From contig JAJVHZ010000041.1 in NCBI GenBank assembly GCA_022072255.1, positions 5,947 to 66,350 of the forward strand: a DNA stretch of 60,404 nucleotides, given 5' to 3'. The translations under genes were made by a program, and so were the position numbers. Of the stretch, positions 1-8,269 are shown one piece after another. Source of the DNA: Gammaproteobacteria bacterium. GTDB taxonomy: Bacteria; Pseudomonadota; Gammaproteobacteria; JAJPIJ01. The notes below the pieces were generated by a model. It was not told the DNA's origin. It searched no databases and saw only the letters and a program-made list of their open reading frames with translations. Within the stretch, counting starts at the first letter, position 1. Every line of letters begins with the position of its first letter.

Positions 1-1505
1 TCGCCGAGGAAGTAGTCGATGCCCCCGGGCAATCCCTCGACAAAGCCTTTCATCTGCACGGTCTCCAGCACACGCCAAACGCGCTGCCGGTCGATGTCTT
101 CGGGAGCCTCGCCGAAGGCGATGTTGGCGGCCACGGAATCCTCGATCAGGAGGATGTGCTGGGCCACGTAACCCAGGTTCTTCTGCCAGGAACGGACGAG
201 CCGCGGCGTCTCCAGCTTCACCCCATCGACGCTGACGGCGCCCCCGGTCGGCTGGATCAGCCCCATGAAGATGGCCGTCAGCGTCGTCTTGCCGGCGCCG
301 GACATGCCGGTGATGCCGACGAACTCGTTGCGTCGGATGTCGAGACTGACGTTTCGCAGCGCCTGAGTGTGGCTCGACGGATAGGAGAACGAGATCCTCT
401 CCAGCCTGATCCTCTCGGTGAACGGCAGGCGCTCCGACTGCTCCTTCGGCACACCGACGACGGCGTGCTCGAATCCCTCGATCTCCCGCGCCACCGTTTC
501 CACGGAGTTCCTGCTGATATTGATCAATCGCAGCGCGCTCAGGATCTTGTTGAGCAGCGGCGCGGCGCGGAAGAGCGCGACGACCAGCAGACCAAGTGTC
601 GCCACGCCGAACGGCTCCTGACCGCTGACGAACAGGATGTAGCTCACCAGCGCGATGATCGTGATGATCGACGCGCTCTCGATCATCAACGGCGGCAGGG
701 TCGACAGGAAGTTGTAGTGCGCGTTGCGGATGAAGTTGCGTTCCTCGATGCGGGCGAACATGTCCAGAAAGAAGCGCTCCTTCGACATGATCTTGGTCTC
801 CTTGATCAGGCCGATAGCCTGCCGCAGCACGCTCTGCCGGGCTTTGAAGATGTCGTTCAGATCCCGGCCTATTCGCTCGAAGGTCTTGCGCGTCGTCGCG
901 TAGAGCAGCGCCGCGGCCAGGCAGACGCAAAGCAGGCTCGCGAACACCTTCAGCGGCAATGCGATCAGCAGCAACGCGCCGAGCGCCGCGAGTATCGTGC
1001 CGCTGACGATCAGGTTGATCATGCCGGCGATGAACTGATCGTAGACCAGGCCGGTCAGCGCGATGTTCAGTATCATCTCGGAGCTGGTCTTCTCGAGGAA
1101 CAGCCGGTAGTCCGAGAAGAGGTAGAGGCGCATCAACCGGGCGCTCAGACGCGTCTTCCAGCGTGCCAGCGTGCGCTGCTGCAGCCAGTTGAAGAACCCC
1201 ATGTAGACGTTCTTCATGACCATGATGCCGGCGATGATTGCCGCCATGATGACGAAGAAGCGATGGGTCCCGCCAGGCTCCACGGTACCGAACAGCCTGG
1301 CGAAGAACGGATGGCTGGCCAGGCTCTCCGGACTCAGGGCAATGATGAGCAGCGGATAGACGAGGCCGACGCCGACCAGCTCGATGACGCCGGCCACCAG
1401 GCCCAGCCCGAGGAACGCCGCCAGCTTCCATCGCCGGCTTCGCATTTCCCCGCCGATGAAGCGCCAGGCTGCCGGCGAGAGGCGTGTCCTGATCGGAACT
1501 GTCAC
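1..1505 (-). CDS. ABC-type glycan flippase, ATPase-permease (partial, C-terminus off the window)
   Basis: Half-size ABC exporter with the permease fused to the ATPase, resembling the PglK/MsbA group that flips lipid-linked glycans across the inner membrane. The GTG start overlaps the stop of the upstream amidotransferase as GTGA (1502-1505). The first ~330 codons are hydrophobic, with several membrane segments. The ATPase follows, with Walker A GMSGAGKTT near residue 400 and a Q-loop in YVAQHILLIED. The window ends before the LSGGQ signature and Walker B, so about 60-100 residues are missing. Its place at the end of a glycan operon without a Wzx gene suggests it exports the repeat unit or lipid-linked oligosaccharide; substrate is inferred from context only. 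A lipid A exporter is less likely given the neighbours. Confidence 0.85.
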   Translation of the reverse strand, partial: MTVPIRTRLSPAAWRFIGGEMRSRRWKLAAFLGLGLVAGVIELVGVGLVYPLLIIALSPESLASHPFFARLFGTVEPGGTHRFFVIMAAIIAGIMVMKNVYMGFFNWLQQRTLARWKTRLSARLMRLYLFSDYRLFLEKTSSEMILNIALTGLVYDQFIAGMINLIVSGTILAALGALLLIALPLKVFASLLCVCLAAALLYATTRKTFERIGRDLNDIFKARQSVLRQAIGLIKETKIMSKERFFLDMFARIEERNFIRNAHYNFLSTLPPLMIESASIITIIALVSYILFVSGQEPFGVATLGLLVVALFRAAPLLNKILSALRLINISRNSVETVAREIEGFEHAVVGVPKEQSERLPFTERIRLERISFSYPSSHTQALRNVSLDIRRNEFVGITGMSGAGKTTLTAIFMGLIQPTGGAVSVDGVKLETPRLVRSWQKNLGYVAQHILLIEDSVAANIAFGEAPEDIDRQRVWRVLETVQMKGFVEGLPGGIDYFLG

Positions 1506-2848
1506 AATGCGGATACCGCCTTCTCGGTCGCGTCCAGTTCCGCGAACGAGGTCGCCCGCAGGAACCATTGCCGGCCGTCGTGCGCCCACAGATGCGGCGA
1601 ACGGAACCGATCGGTGAGCCGCTCGAAGTAGTCGCGAGCCATCATCGGCTGCTCGAACATCCTTGAGGCCTGCGGAAACTGCTGGGGCGGAAGTGAAAGG
1701 TAGTCGAAGTTGGCCTTCTCGAACCGCTCCGAATACTCGCCGTCGAATCGCCGGACCAACCGCAGGGCCTCCTCGCGCGTCAGTTCGCCGTTGCGGATCT
1801 CCTGCGCCGCATCGTAGGTGGCGCGGCCGATGCCGAACTTGATGAACGTGGTGTAGTAGTGCAGGTCGTCGATCTTGTCGTCGATCGAGCTGTACTTGCT
1901 GTAGGTGCCGGCAGTGCGTTCGGGCGCCGCCTGGAAGCCGCCGTGCTCGACGGCGTAGTAGTAGCACTCCTGCGGATGCCACGGCAGATAGTAGCCGAGG
2001 TAGTGTACGTCCACCTTCGCTTCGCGCAGGTCGCCCGGGTTGGGCGGCATGTACGGGAGCAGGTCGTGATCCGACAGGCCGAAGTGGTGCTTGAGGTCCG
2101 AGACGGCCGTGCCGGCAATGAAGATCTGCGATTGGTCGGGACTGGTGAAGTACTCCCAGTCCTTGGTCGCCTTGTTGTCGGCCGCGGCGGCGTTGCCGTA
2201 CTCGGTGGGATTCTCGCCGTAGAACACCAGCGGGATGCCCATCTGCGCCGCCATCTTCGGCGGAAAGTACATCTGTCCCATGATGAAAGGCTGGAACGGA
2301 TGGAACATCTGTTCGAGCGCGAGACGGGTCAGCAGCCGATGCACGCGCCCGTTCGGCGTGAACAGGTAATTGTCGAAGCCGGCGTGGATCCATGACTGGA
2401 AGTTACGCCATCCCCAGTCGGTGTAGATGTGTGGCGCCCAGGTCACCGTCAGAGGGTTCATCCCGTATTCGTACTTCAGCCTGTGTGCCGCGAAGAAGCT
2501 GTCCTTGCCGCCGGACCCTGGCACCAGGCAATCATGGCCGCCGTCGTGACGCCGGTACCGGTCGCAAAGCGCCCGCAGCTCCCGCTCGCGCGCGGTCCAG
2601 TCGATCTGCTGCTTGCGCTCCGCGATGCGGCAGGCCGAGCACACGCCCTCCTCGTCGAAGGCGACTGTCGGCTTCTTCGATTCGCGCGTGTGCTTGTACT
2701 CCTTGTCGGAGTTCGGCTTCTGGTTGCTGTAGGTACACCTCGCGCAGAAGAGGACTTCCCCCGGCAATCCGTAATAGCGATCCGGGTTCGCGGCGTTGGG
2801 CGAGTACTTGGACAGCTCGACTGGCTGCGGATACCTGATTATGTCCAT
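1502..2848 (-). CDS. N-acetyl sugar amidotransferase (WbpG/PseA/PtmG family)
   Basis: 448 aa. PP-loop ATP pyrophosphatase-type enzyme that converts an acetamido group on a sugar to an acetamidino group using ammonia. Visible motifs are an N-terminal CARCTYSNQKPN and a second Cys pair CSACR (together a likely zinc site), then the PP-loop SGGKDS near residue 112. WbpG (P. aeruginosa), PseA and PtmG (Campylobacter) share this layout. Ammonia is normally supplied by HisH/HisF-type partners, and such a pair lies at 12766-14171 in the same operon. The substrate could be the legionaminic acid (as for PtmG) or the WbpBDE sugar; sequence alone does not decide. The stop overlaps the flippase start. Confidence 0.88.
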   Translation of the reverse strand: MDIIRYPQPVELSKYSPNAANPDRYYGLPGEVLFCARCTYSNQKPNSDKEYKHTRESKKPTVAFDEEGVCSACRIAERKQQIDWTARERELRALCDRYRRHDGGHDCLVPGSGGKDSFFAAHRLKYEYGMNPLTVTWAPHIYTDWGWRNFQSWIHAGFDNYLFTPNGRVHRLLTRLALEQMFHPFQPFIMGQMYFPPKMAAQMGIPLVFYGENPTEYGNAAAADNKATKDWEYFTSPDQSQIFIAGTAVSDLKHHFGLSDHDLLPYMPPNPGDLREAKVDVHYLGYYLPWHPQECYYYAVEHGGFQAAPERTAGTYSKYSSIDDKIDDLHYYTTFIKFGIGRATYDAAQEIRNGELTREEALRLVRRFDGEYSERFEKANFDYLSLPPQQFPQASRMFEQPMMARDYFERLTDRFRSPHLWAHDGRQWFLRATSFAELDATEKAVSAL

Positions 2849-2873
2849 CTGAAGTCCCCCCGAGGGTACTCGA

Positions 2874-3695
2874 TTACCAGCAGGTCAGGCCGCCATCGAC
2901 GATGATGTTCTGACCGGTGACGTAAGACGAAGCGTCTGACGCGAGGAACAGCAGCGCGCCGTGCAACTCGCTCGCCTGTGCCATGCGTCCCAACGGCACG
3001 CGCGCGCTGTACAGCCTGTTGAAGGTGTCGTTCTGGCCGCTCTCGACGCCGCCGGGCGTCAGCACGTTCACGCGTATGCCGTGCCTTGCCCAATACGTCG
3101 CCAGGTACCGGGCCATCCCGATGACGGCAGCCTTCGTCGTCGCGTACACGGCCGGCGTGTTGATCGGCATCCCGAGATACTCGGAGCCCTCGTAGATGCG
3201 CTGGTCGGGACCGACGACCCCGTAGATCGAGGAGGTATGGATGATGCTGCCGCCCTGCCCCTGGCTGATCATCTGGCGTCCGACGGCCTGCGCGACGAGG
3301 AACATTCCGTCGACGTTGACGGCGCTGACCTTGCGCCAGGTCGCGAGATCGTAATCCTCGAACGGCGCGAAGAACGCGCGCAGATCGTCCGACTTCGAGG
3401 CGGCGTTGTTGTGCAGAATATGCACTCCGCCGAAACGGGTGACCACCGACCTGACCATCGCATCGCAGCCATCACGATCGGTGACGTCGCAGACCTGCGC
3501 GAGCAGGCGTTCGCGCGGGATGCCCGCCGCCGCGAGCTCTTCCGCGGCCTCCTCGACGGCCCGCTGCCCGACATCGACCACTGCCACGCTGGCGCCGTGC
3601 TCCGCCAGCACCTTGCAGAAGCCGCGCCCCAGGATACCGGCGCCGCCGGTGACGATCGCGGTCTTCCCGCCGAGATCGAACGATACCGGCGTCAT
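2874..3695 (-). CDS. SDR-family oxidoreductase (PtmA-like paralogue 2)
   Basis: 273 aa classical short-chain dehydrogenase/reductase. The NAD(P) site reads GGAGILGRG near residue 17, the NNAAS segment is near residue 95, and the catalytic YxxxK is Y-ATT-K (VYATTKAA). The C-terminus reads YVTGQNIIVDGG. It is closely similar in architecture to the SDR at 4597-5421, two genes upstream, and the two flank a Gfo/Idh enzyme, so a local duplication is plausible. PtmA of Campylobacter is an SDR of the GDP-legionaminate pathway; which of the two copies does that job is unknown. The start ATG overlaps the upstream stop as ATGA (3692-3695). Confidence 0.8.
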   Translation of the reverse strand: MTPVSFDLGGKTAIVTGGAGILGRGFCKVLAEHGASVAVVDVGQRAVEEAAEELAAAGIPRERLLAQVCDVTDRDGCDAMVRSVVTRFGGVHILHNNAASKSDDLRAFFAPFEDYDLATWRKVSAVNVDGMFLVAQAVGRQMISQGQGGSIIHTSSIYGVVGPDQRIYEGSEYLGMPINTPAVYATTKAAVIGMARYLATYWARHGIRVNVLTPGGVESGQNDTFNRLYSARVPLGRMAQASELHGALLFLASDASSYVTGQNIIVDGGLTCW

Positions 3696-4600
3696 GTCGC
3701 TATCTCCAGCGTCTCTCCCGGCCCCAGTGTGCGTGCGCCGGCGATCAGTCGCATCGTCCGAATGGTTTCATCGGGCGGGATCGGCGGACCGCCGGTGCGA
3801 ACCATCTCGATGAACTGCGCCAGCGTGCGCCGGAACGCCGAGAAATTGTCGTGCAGATCGACATGCGCTTGTCCCTGGTCTCCGAACAGACTGAGGTGGA
3901 AGGTCTTGGCAACGTTGCCGAGGCAATTGAGCAGGAACGGCAACGCGGCGCCGATGTGGAGCAGGAAGGCCTCGTGCGGCGCTTCCAGCCGGGTGACGCG
4001 TGTCACCGGTCCGAGTCCCAATCCCGCGACCGCGTCGAGCATGTGGATGCCATAGCGCTCCATGCCATTGAGCACCGTCGCCGATAACAGCCGCAGAGCG
4101 CCCAGCCGCCGCGGGTCGGCACGCATGTAGTCGAGTTCGCGCGCGTAACGCAGACCGGACGTGCTCATGAGGAGTCCCTGCCGCAGGTAGGTCGAGAAAC
4201 GCTCGAGCTCCGCCGGGGCAAGGGTCAGCGGCTTGTCGCAGAACACCGGCGTGCCACGCTCCAGGAATGGCATGGCCAGGCCGGCATGCGTCTCCCAGTC
4301 GTCGCGACCGATGACCAGCGCGTCGATCTGGCCGAGCATCTCGCCCGGATCGGCGGCACCATGCTCGATCCGGCATGCACGACAGAGTTTTTCGGTCGTC
4401 GCCGCATCCTGAGTCCATGCGTGAGTGACCTGCACGCCCGGGAATCCGAATTCCTCCGGTGCGCGCCGCTGCAGGTAGTCCAGGATGATCGGCCAGCCCG
4501 CGGCGCGGAATCCGTCGGCGTCGTAGCCGTTGACGATCGCCGAGAACGAGAACGGGTGCCCGTTGCCCTCGCTGAGTCCGACGATCCCGAGTCGAATCAC
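3692..4600 (-). CDS. Gfo/Idh/MocA-type oxidoreductase (PtmF-like position)
   Basis: 302 aa. N-terminal Rossmann segment RLGIVGLSEGNG, then the family's EKP-like signature, here CDKPLTLAP near residue 112. The GTG start overlaps the upstream SDR stop as GTGA (4597-4600), and the stop overlaps the next SDR start as ATGA. In Campylobacter, PtmF is an oxidoreductase of the GDP-GlcNAc/legionaminate pathway encoded beside PtmA, PtmB and PtmE. This gene sits in the equivalent place, so a PtmF-like role is inferred from position. The protein is shorter than most Gfo/Idh enzymes (about 330-350 aa). Confidence 0.72.
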   Translation of the reverse strand: MIRLGIVGLSEGNGHPFSFSAIVNGYDADGFRAAGWPIILDYLQRRAPEEFGFPGVQVTHAWTQDAATTEKLCRACRIEHGAADPGEMLGQIDALVIGRDDWETHAGLAMPFLERGTPVFCDKPLTLAPAELERFSTYLRQGLLMSTSGLRYARELDYMRADPRRLGALRLLSATVLNGMERYGIHMLDAVAGLGLGPVTRVTRLEAPHEAFLLHIGAALPFLLNCLGNVAKTFHLSLFGDQGQAHVDLHDNFSAFRRTLAQFIEMVRTGGPPIPPDETIRTMRLIAGARTLGPGETLEIAT

Positions 4601-5421
4601 CAGACCCCCCAGCCGCCGTCGACGCAGATGTTCTGCCCGGTCATGTAGGCGCTGGCGTCGGAGCACAGCAGCGCTGCCGCGCCCTTGAGATCGTGCGGCT
4701 GGCCGATACGATTGAGCGGATTCTTGGCCGCCAGCCGGTCGATGAAGTCCGGATTGGCCTTCTGCGTCGACTCGAACGGAAACGGCCCCGGACTGATGCA
4801 GTTGGCACGGATGCGATACGGCGAGAGGAAGCTCGCGAGGTACCTGGTCAGCTGGATGATGCCCGCCTTCGCCGCGCCGTAGCTCGGCGGGTTGGCGAAG
4901 CGCTCGCTGTCGTACATGCGATAGTCGGGAGCGACGTGCCCGTACATCGACGAGATGTTCAGGATCGCTCCGCCCTTCTCGCGCATCAGCGGAAACGCCG
5001 CCTTGATCGTCCGGAAGACGCCGTTCAGGCACACCTCGATGTCGCGGTTCCAGTCCTCGTCGGAGATCGATTCGAAGGTGTTTTTGCGGCCGGACCAGCC
5101 ACTGTTCACCAGTATGTCCAGCGATCCGCCGCAGTGCGCTCCGGCCTGCCCGAAAAGGGCGCGAATAGATGTCGGGTCGGTGATGTCGACGGCCATTCCC
5201 GTCGCCCGGGCTTGCGGAAAGCGCTTCATCACGCGCTGCGCGAAGTCCTCGCACTTGACCGCATCGCGGCTGGCGATGATCAGCGACGCCCCCAGCTCGG
5301 CGAGCGCGAAGGTGATCTCTCCGCCCAGGAGGCCCGAGCCGCCGACCACGACGGCGGAACGCCCCTTGAGCGAGAACAGGTCGGAAAGACTAGCGGCTTG
5401 ATCCGGATTCGAGTATGGCAT
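4597..5421 (-). CDS. SDR-family oxidoreductase (PtmA-like)
   Basis: 274 aa classical SDR with the cofactor motif GGSGLLGGE near residue 27, NSGWSG in place of the usual NNAG, and the active-site YGAAK (Y-x-x-x-K) near residue 182. It ends with YMTGQNICVDGGW. It follows LegF with a 32-base overlap (5390-5421) and is coupled to the next gene through GTGA. PtmA of Campylobacter jejuni, an SDR encoded beside PtmB/LegF, is the closest named analogue in pathway context. A role in making GDP-GlcNAc precursor or modifying legionaminate is inferred rather than shown. Confidence 0.8.
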   Translation of the reverse strand: MPYSNPDQAASLSDLFSLKGRSAVVVGGSGLLGGEITFALAELGASLIIASRDAVKCEDFAQRVMKRFPQARATGMAVDITDPTSIRALFGQAGAHCGGSLDILVNSGWSGRKNTFESISDEDWNRDIEVCLNGVFRTIKAAFPLMREKGGAILNISSMYGHVAPDYRMYDSERFANPPSYGAAKAGIIQLTRYLASFLSPYRIRANCISPGPFPFESTQKANPDFIDRLAAKNPLNRIGQPHDLKGAAALLCSDASAYMTGQNICVDGGWGVW

Positions 5422-6094
5422 TGGCTATCACAAAGTCCCGTTCGTCATCGATATCGATGACCTCGTCTGAGGAAACAACCTCGGCCCCCATGCGGCCGAA
5501 AAGGATGCTGGGCCCTTCCGCCGGCAGCCGGTCGCCCCGGAACGCGTATACCGCCCCGTTCAACTGGTAGGCCGGCGTGAGCTGCTGCCGTGGGCGCCAC
5601 GGCACCGCCCCCTCGATGAACGGGCGCGGTATGCCGTTCTCCAGCCGCCATGTGCGCTCGGGATTGATCGAGGCCGGGCTGAACGTCGCGATCGAATCGA
5701 GCTGCCCGTCGGCGAGGCGGCGTATGCAACCGGAGACCATCCGCGCCGTGCGGAACGGCGACGTCGCCTCCAGCAGCACCATGATGGCGGCTGGATGGCC
5801 GGTGGCCCGCAGTGTGGACTGCAGATGGCGCACCGTGTCGATCACCAGGGACGCATCGCCGGCGAGCTCGCGCGGCCGATCGTGTATCTCCGCCCCACAC
5901 TCGCGCGCGACGCCGGCGATCTCGGCGTCGTCCGTGGAGACGAACACCCGATCGATCTCCGGCGTGCTCAATGCCGTCCCGATCGCCCACGCTAGCAGCG
6001 GCCGGCCGCCGAGCAGGCGCAGGTTCTTGCGGGGCACCGTCTTGCTGCCCCCCCGTGCCGGGATCAGTGCGACGACCGAGAGCGATCCGATCAA
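5390..6094 (-). CDS. legF: CMP-nonulosonic acid cytidylyltransferase (LegF/PtmB, NeuA family)
   Basis: 234 aa. Activates a nonulosonic acid with CTP to give the CMP-sugar donor. The N-terminal nucleotide-binding motif LIPARGGSKTVPRKN is characteristic of the NeuA/PseF/LegF group. TSPF and a C-terminal IDIDDERDF segment also fit, and the length is normal. The only in-frame start at the junction is TTG, overlapping the PtmE stop as TTGA (6091-6094). Position next to LegI and PtmE points to CMP-legionaminate rather than CMP-Neu5Ac or CMP-Pse; the exact substrate is inferred. Confidence 0.88.
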   Translation of the reverse strand: MIGSLSVVALIPARGGSKTVPRKNLRLLGGRPLLAWAIGTALSTPEIDRVFVSTDDAEIAGVARECGAEIHDRPRELAGDASLVIDTVRHLQSTLRATGHPAAIMVLLEATSPFRTARMVSGCIRRLADGQLDSIATFSPASINPERTWRLENGIPRPFIEGAVPWRPRQQLTPAYQLNGAVYAFRGDRLPAEGPSILFGRMGAEVVSSDEVIDIDDERDFVIANAILESGSSR

Positions 6095-7146
6095 AACTTG
6101 TCCTCGATCGCGAAAACCTTCTGTGCCCAGGTGAGATCCTCCTTGTGGCCGATGTCGATCCACTCCTCGGTGATCTGGAAGGTGTTGGTCCTGCAACCGT
6201 TCTCGATCAAGGTCGCGAAAAGCTGCGGCATGTCGAAGTACTGACCCCTGGGGATGAATTCCAGAGCGCGCGGATTGAGCACGTTGATGCCGGCACTGAT
6301 GAGGTGCCGGAACGTCGGCTTCTCCTCGAGATCGATGATCGAGCTGCCGTTGACGTTGACGCAGCCATAGGGCACCGTATAGAAATATTCCCGCACACCC
6401 ATCGTCGCGACGACCTGCTCTTCCTCGAAGTAATTCACCATCGTGGCGAAGTCCGCCTTCGTGATGATGTCGCCGTTCATCACGACGACGGCGTCCCGCT
6501 GCGGTTCGAGCAGCGACAGCGCACCGGCGGTGCCGAGGGGAGCCGTCTCGCGTACGTAGCGGATATCCACACCCAGACGCTCGCCATTGCCGAAGTACTC
6601 CTCGATCATGTGGCCGAGGTAGTTGATCGAGATGTAGAAGCGGCTGAACCCGTGTCCCGCGAGCTGCTCGATCTGGCGCTCGAGAACGGGCTTCTCGCCC
6701 ACCTTCAGCAGCGGCTTGGGCGTCTTCTCGGTCAGGGGCATCAACCTCTGCCCGCGCCCGCCGGCCATGAGCACCACGGCGGCGGACTGGGGTCTGACGT
6801 CCTCGACCTCGTCGAGCAGGATCAGGTCGACGATGTGCATGTCTTCGTCGACGCACGGAAGATGGCGAATGATCGCCGTGCGCATGTACTCCCTTAGGGC
6901 CCGCCGGTTATCCGAGCGGCGGGCGACCTTGGGATGCCGGTTCATGATCGATTCGACCGTGCCGTCGAGGTCGGCCGACTGCAGCACGGCGCGCCGGATG
7001 TCACCGTCGGTGACGGTGCCGAGCAGCCGCCCGGACTCGTCGCAGACCAGGACGATCTTTACCGGATTTTCCTGAATAATCTTCGCCGCCTGCCGGATCC
7101 TGGCCGTCGGCGGGACGGTGATCGCGTTGAGGATCTGCTGTTTCAC
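6091..7146 (-). CDS. ptmE: Glucosamine-1-phosphate guanylyltransferase with CBS pair (PtmE)
   Basis: 351 aa from the GTG at 7146. Two CBS domains (residues ~10-120, with LGTVTDGDIRR typical of this family) are fused to a sugar nucleotidyltransferase domain starting VVLMAGGRGQRLMPLTEKTPKPLL. This architecture matches PtmE, which makes the GDP-linked glucosamine precursor for the GDP route to legionaminic acid. An upstream ATG at 7224 would overlap legI by 44 bases and adds residues with no family similarity, so I prefer GTG, which starts at VKQQILNAI as in PtmE proteins. There is a 34-base gap to legI. Confidence 0.87.
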   Translation of the reverse strand: MKQQILNAITVPPTARIRQAAKIIQENPVKIVLVCDESGRLLGTVTDGDIRRAVLQSADLDGTVESIMNRHPKVARRSDNRRALREYMRTAIIRHLPCVDEDMHIVDLILLDEVEDVRPQSAAVVLMAGGRGQRLMPLTEKTPKPLLKVGEKPVLERQIEQLAGHGFSRFYISINYLGHMIEEYFGNGERLGVDIRYVRETAPLGTAGALSLLEPQRDAVVVMNGDIITKADFATMVNYFEEEQVVATMGVREYFYTVPYGCVNVNGSSIIDLEEKPTFRHLISAGINVLNPRALEFIPRGQYFDMPQLFATLIENGCRTNTFQITEEWIDIGHKEDLTWAQKVFAIEDKF

Positions 7147-7180
7147 GCTGGTCCAGTGGCTGTCTGTCTGGTCATGGCCA

Positions 7181-8269
7181 TCACGGATCGATCTGCTCGT
7201 CCTGGCCGTAATCGCGGCCGGCACGGCGTCCCGACACGTAGTCCCAGTACGCCATCGGCGACACGCCGGTCCCCGGGCGTTTGATCGTGAGGTTCGATGC
7301 AGTGTAGGCGTCGCCTTTTCGGATTGGAACCGCCGCCACGAGGCTGCCCCGCGCCGGAATGCGGTTGGCGATCTCCTGCACCGCGGGCTCCTTGACGCCC
7401 GTACCCATGGCCGCTTCGACCTCGCGGATCTCGCGGATCATCCGCGCCAGTTCGTGCGCTTCCAGCGACGCGGCGTGATCGGGTCCCGGCAGGCTGCGCG
7501 ACATCGTGAAATGTTTCTCGACGATCGCCGCCCCGGCCGCCACGGCGGCGACGGTCACGTGCCAGCCCTCGGTGTGATCGGACAGGCCGACCTGCAGGCC
7601 TGTCTGTTGTCCCATCGCCAGCATCGCGCGCAGATTGGTCCCGGCAGCCGGTGCCGGATACTGGGTTACGCACTGCAGAAGCGCTACTCGCGAATGCAGC
7701 GGGCGGCAAAACCCCGGGCGCCGGCCGAGTTCGGCGATGGCGGCCCGCGACTTCGGATTGCCCACGGGGTGCTCCTCTCCCCACGCCAGCACGGCGAGGC
7801 TTTCCATGACCTCTGCGTGCGTGCACATCCCGGTGGACAGGATCACCGGCAGCCCGGTTCGAATGGCCGCCAGCAGCAACGGGCCGTTGACCGCTTCGCC
7901 GGAGGGGATCTTCACCCGTCGTATGCCGATGTCGCCGACCAGGAAGTCGAGACTCTCCAGATCAAATGCGGTAGACATGAATTCGATGCCGCGCCGATCG
8001 CACTGGTCGCGCAGCACGCGATGCGAATCCGCGTCCAGCTCCAGCGCCTTGAGCATCTCGTACTGGCTGGCGTTCGAGCCGGTATTGCGCTGCTGATAAG
8101 CGGCCCGCGGCGCCGACTTCTCGACCAGCCTGTCGGCCCTGAAGGTCTGGAACTTGACGGCATCGGCGCCGGCTTCGACCGCCGCATCGACGAGTTCGCC
8201 CGCCAGCGACAGCGAACCGTTGTGGTTCACCCCGGCCTCGGCTATGACGAAGGCTCGGGGCGCGGTCAA
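7181..8269 (-). CDS. legI: Legionaminic acid synthase-like NeuB family enzyme (LegI)
   Basis: 362 aa. Condenses a 6-deoxy-2,4-diacetamido hexose with phosphoenolpyruvate to form the nine-carbon acid. The NeuB barrel opens with FVIAEAGVNHNG and DAVKFQTF. KIPSGEAVNGPLL, TGMCTHAEV, SDHTEG and VEKHFT follow, all standard NeuB motifs, and a C-terminal SAF/antifreeze-like domain covers the last ~65 residues. The TTG start overlaps the legG stop as TTGA (8266-8269). Neighbours LegG, LegC, LegB and PtmE favour legionaminate over sialic or pseudaminic acid. Confidence 0.9.
   Translation of the reverse strand: MTAPRAFVIAEAGVNHNGSLSLAGELVDAAVEAGADAVKFQTFRADRLVEKSAPRAAYQQRNTGSNASQYEMLKALELDADSHRVLRDQCDRRGIEFMSTAFDLESLDFLVGDIGIRRVKIPSGEAVNGPLLLAAIRTGLPVILSTGMCTHAEVMESLAVLAWGEEHPVGNPKSRAAIAELGRRPGFCRPLHSRVALLQCVTQYPAPAAGTNLRAMLAMGQQTGLQVGLSDHTEGWHVTVAAVAAGAAIVEKHFTMSRSLPGPDHAASLEAHELARMIREIREVEAAMGTGVKEPAVQEIANRIPARGSLVAAVPIRKGDAYTASNLTIKRPGTGVSPMAYWDYVSGRRAGRDYGQDEQIDP

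Noticed and set aside
156-1631. Long plus-strand open frame opposite the flippase and amidotransferase genes.
   Set aside because: Its translation is Asp/Arg/Gln/His-rich low-complexity sequence typical of the antisense of GC-rich genes; the minus strand encodes clear families. The same holds for other long antisense frames, such as 15577-17823 and 52223-54853.
7147-7224. Upstream ATG for ptmE at 7224.
   Set aside because: It would overlap legI by 44 bases and adds 26 residues without family similarity; the GTG at 7146 fits PtmE proteins.
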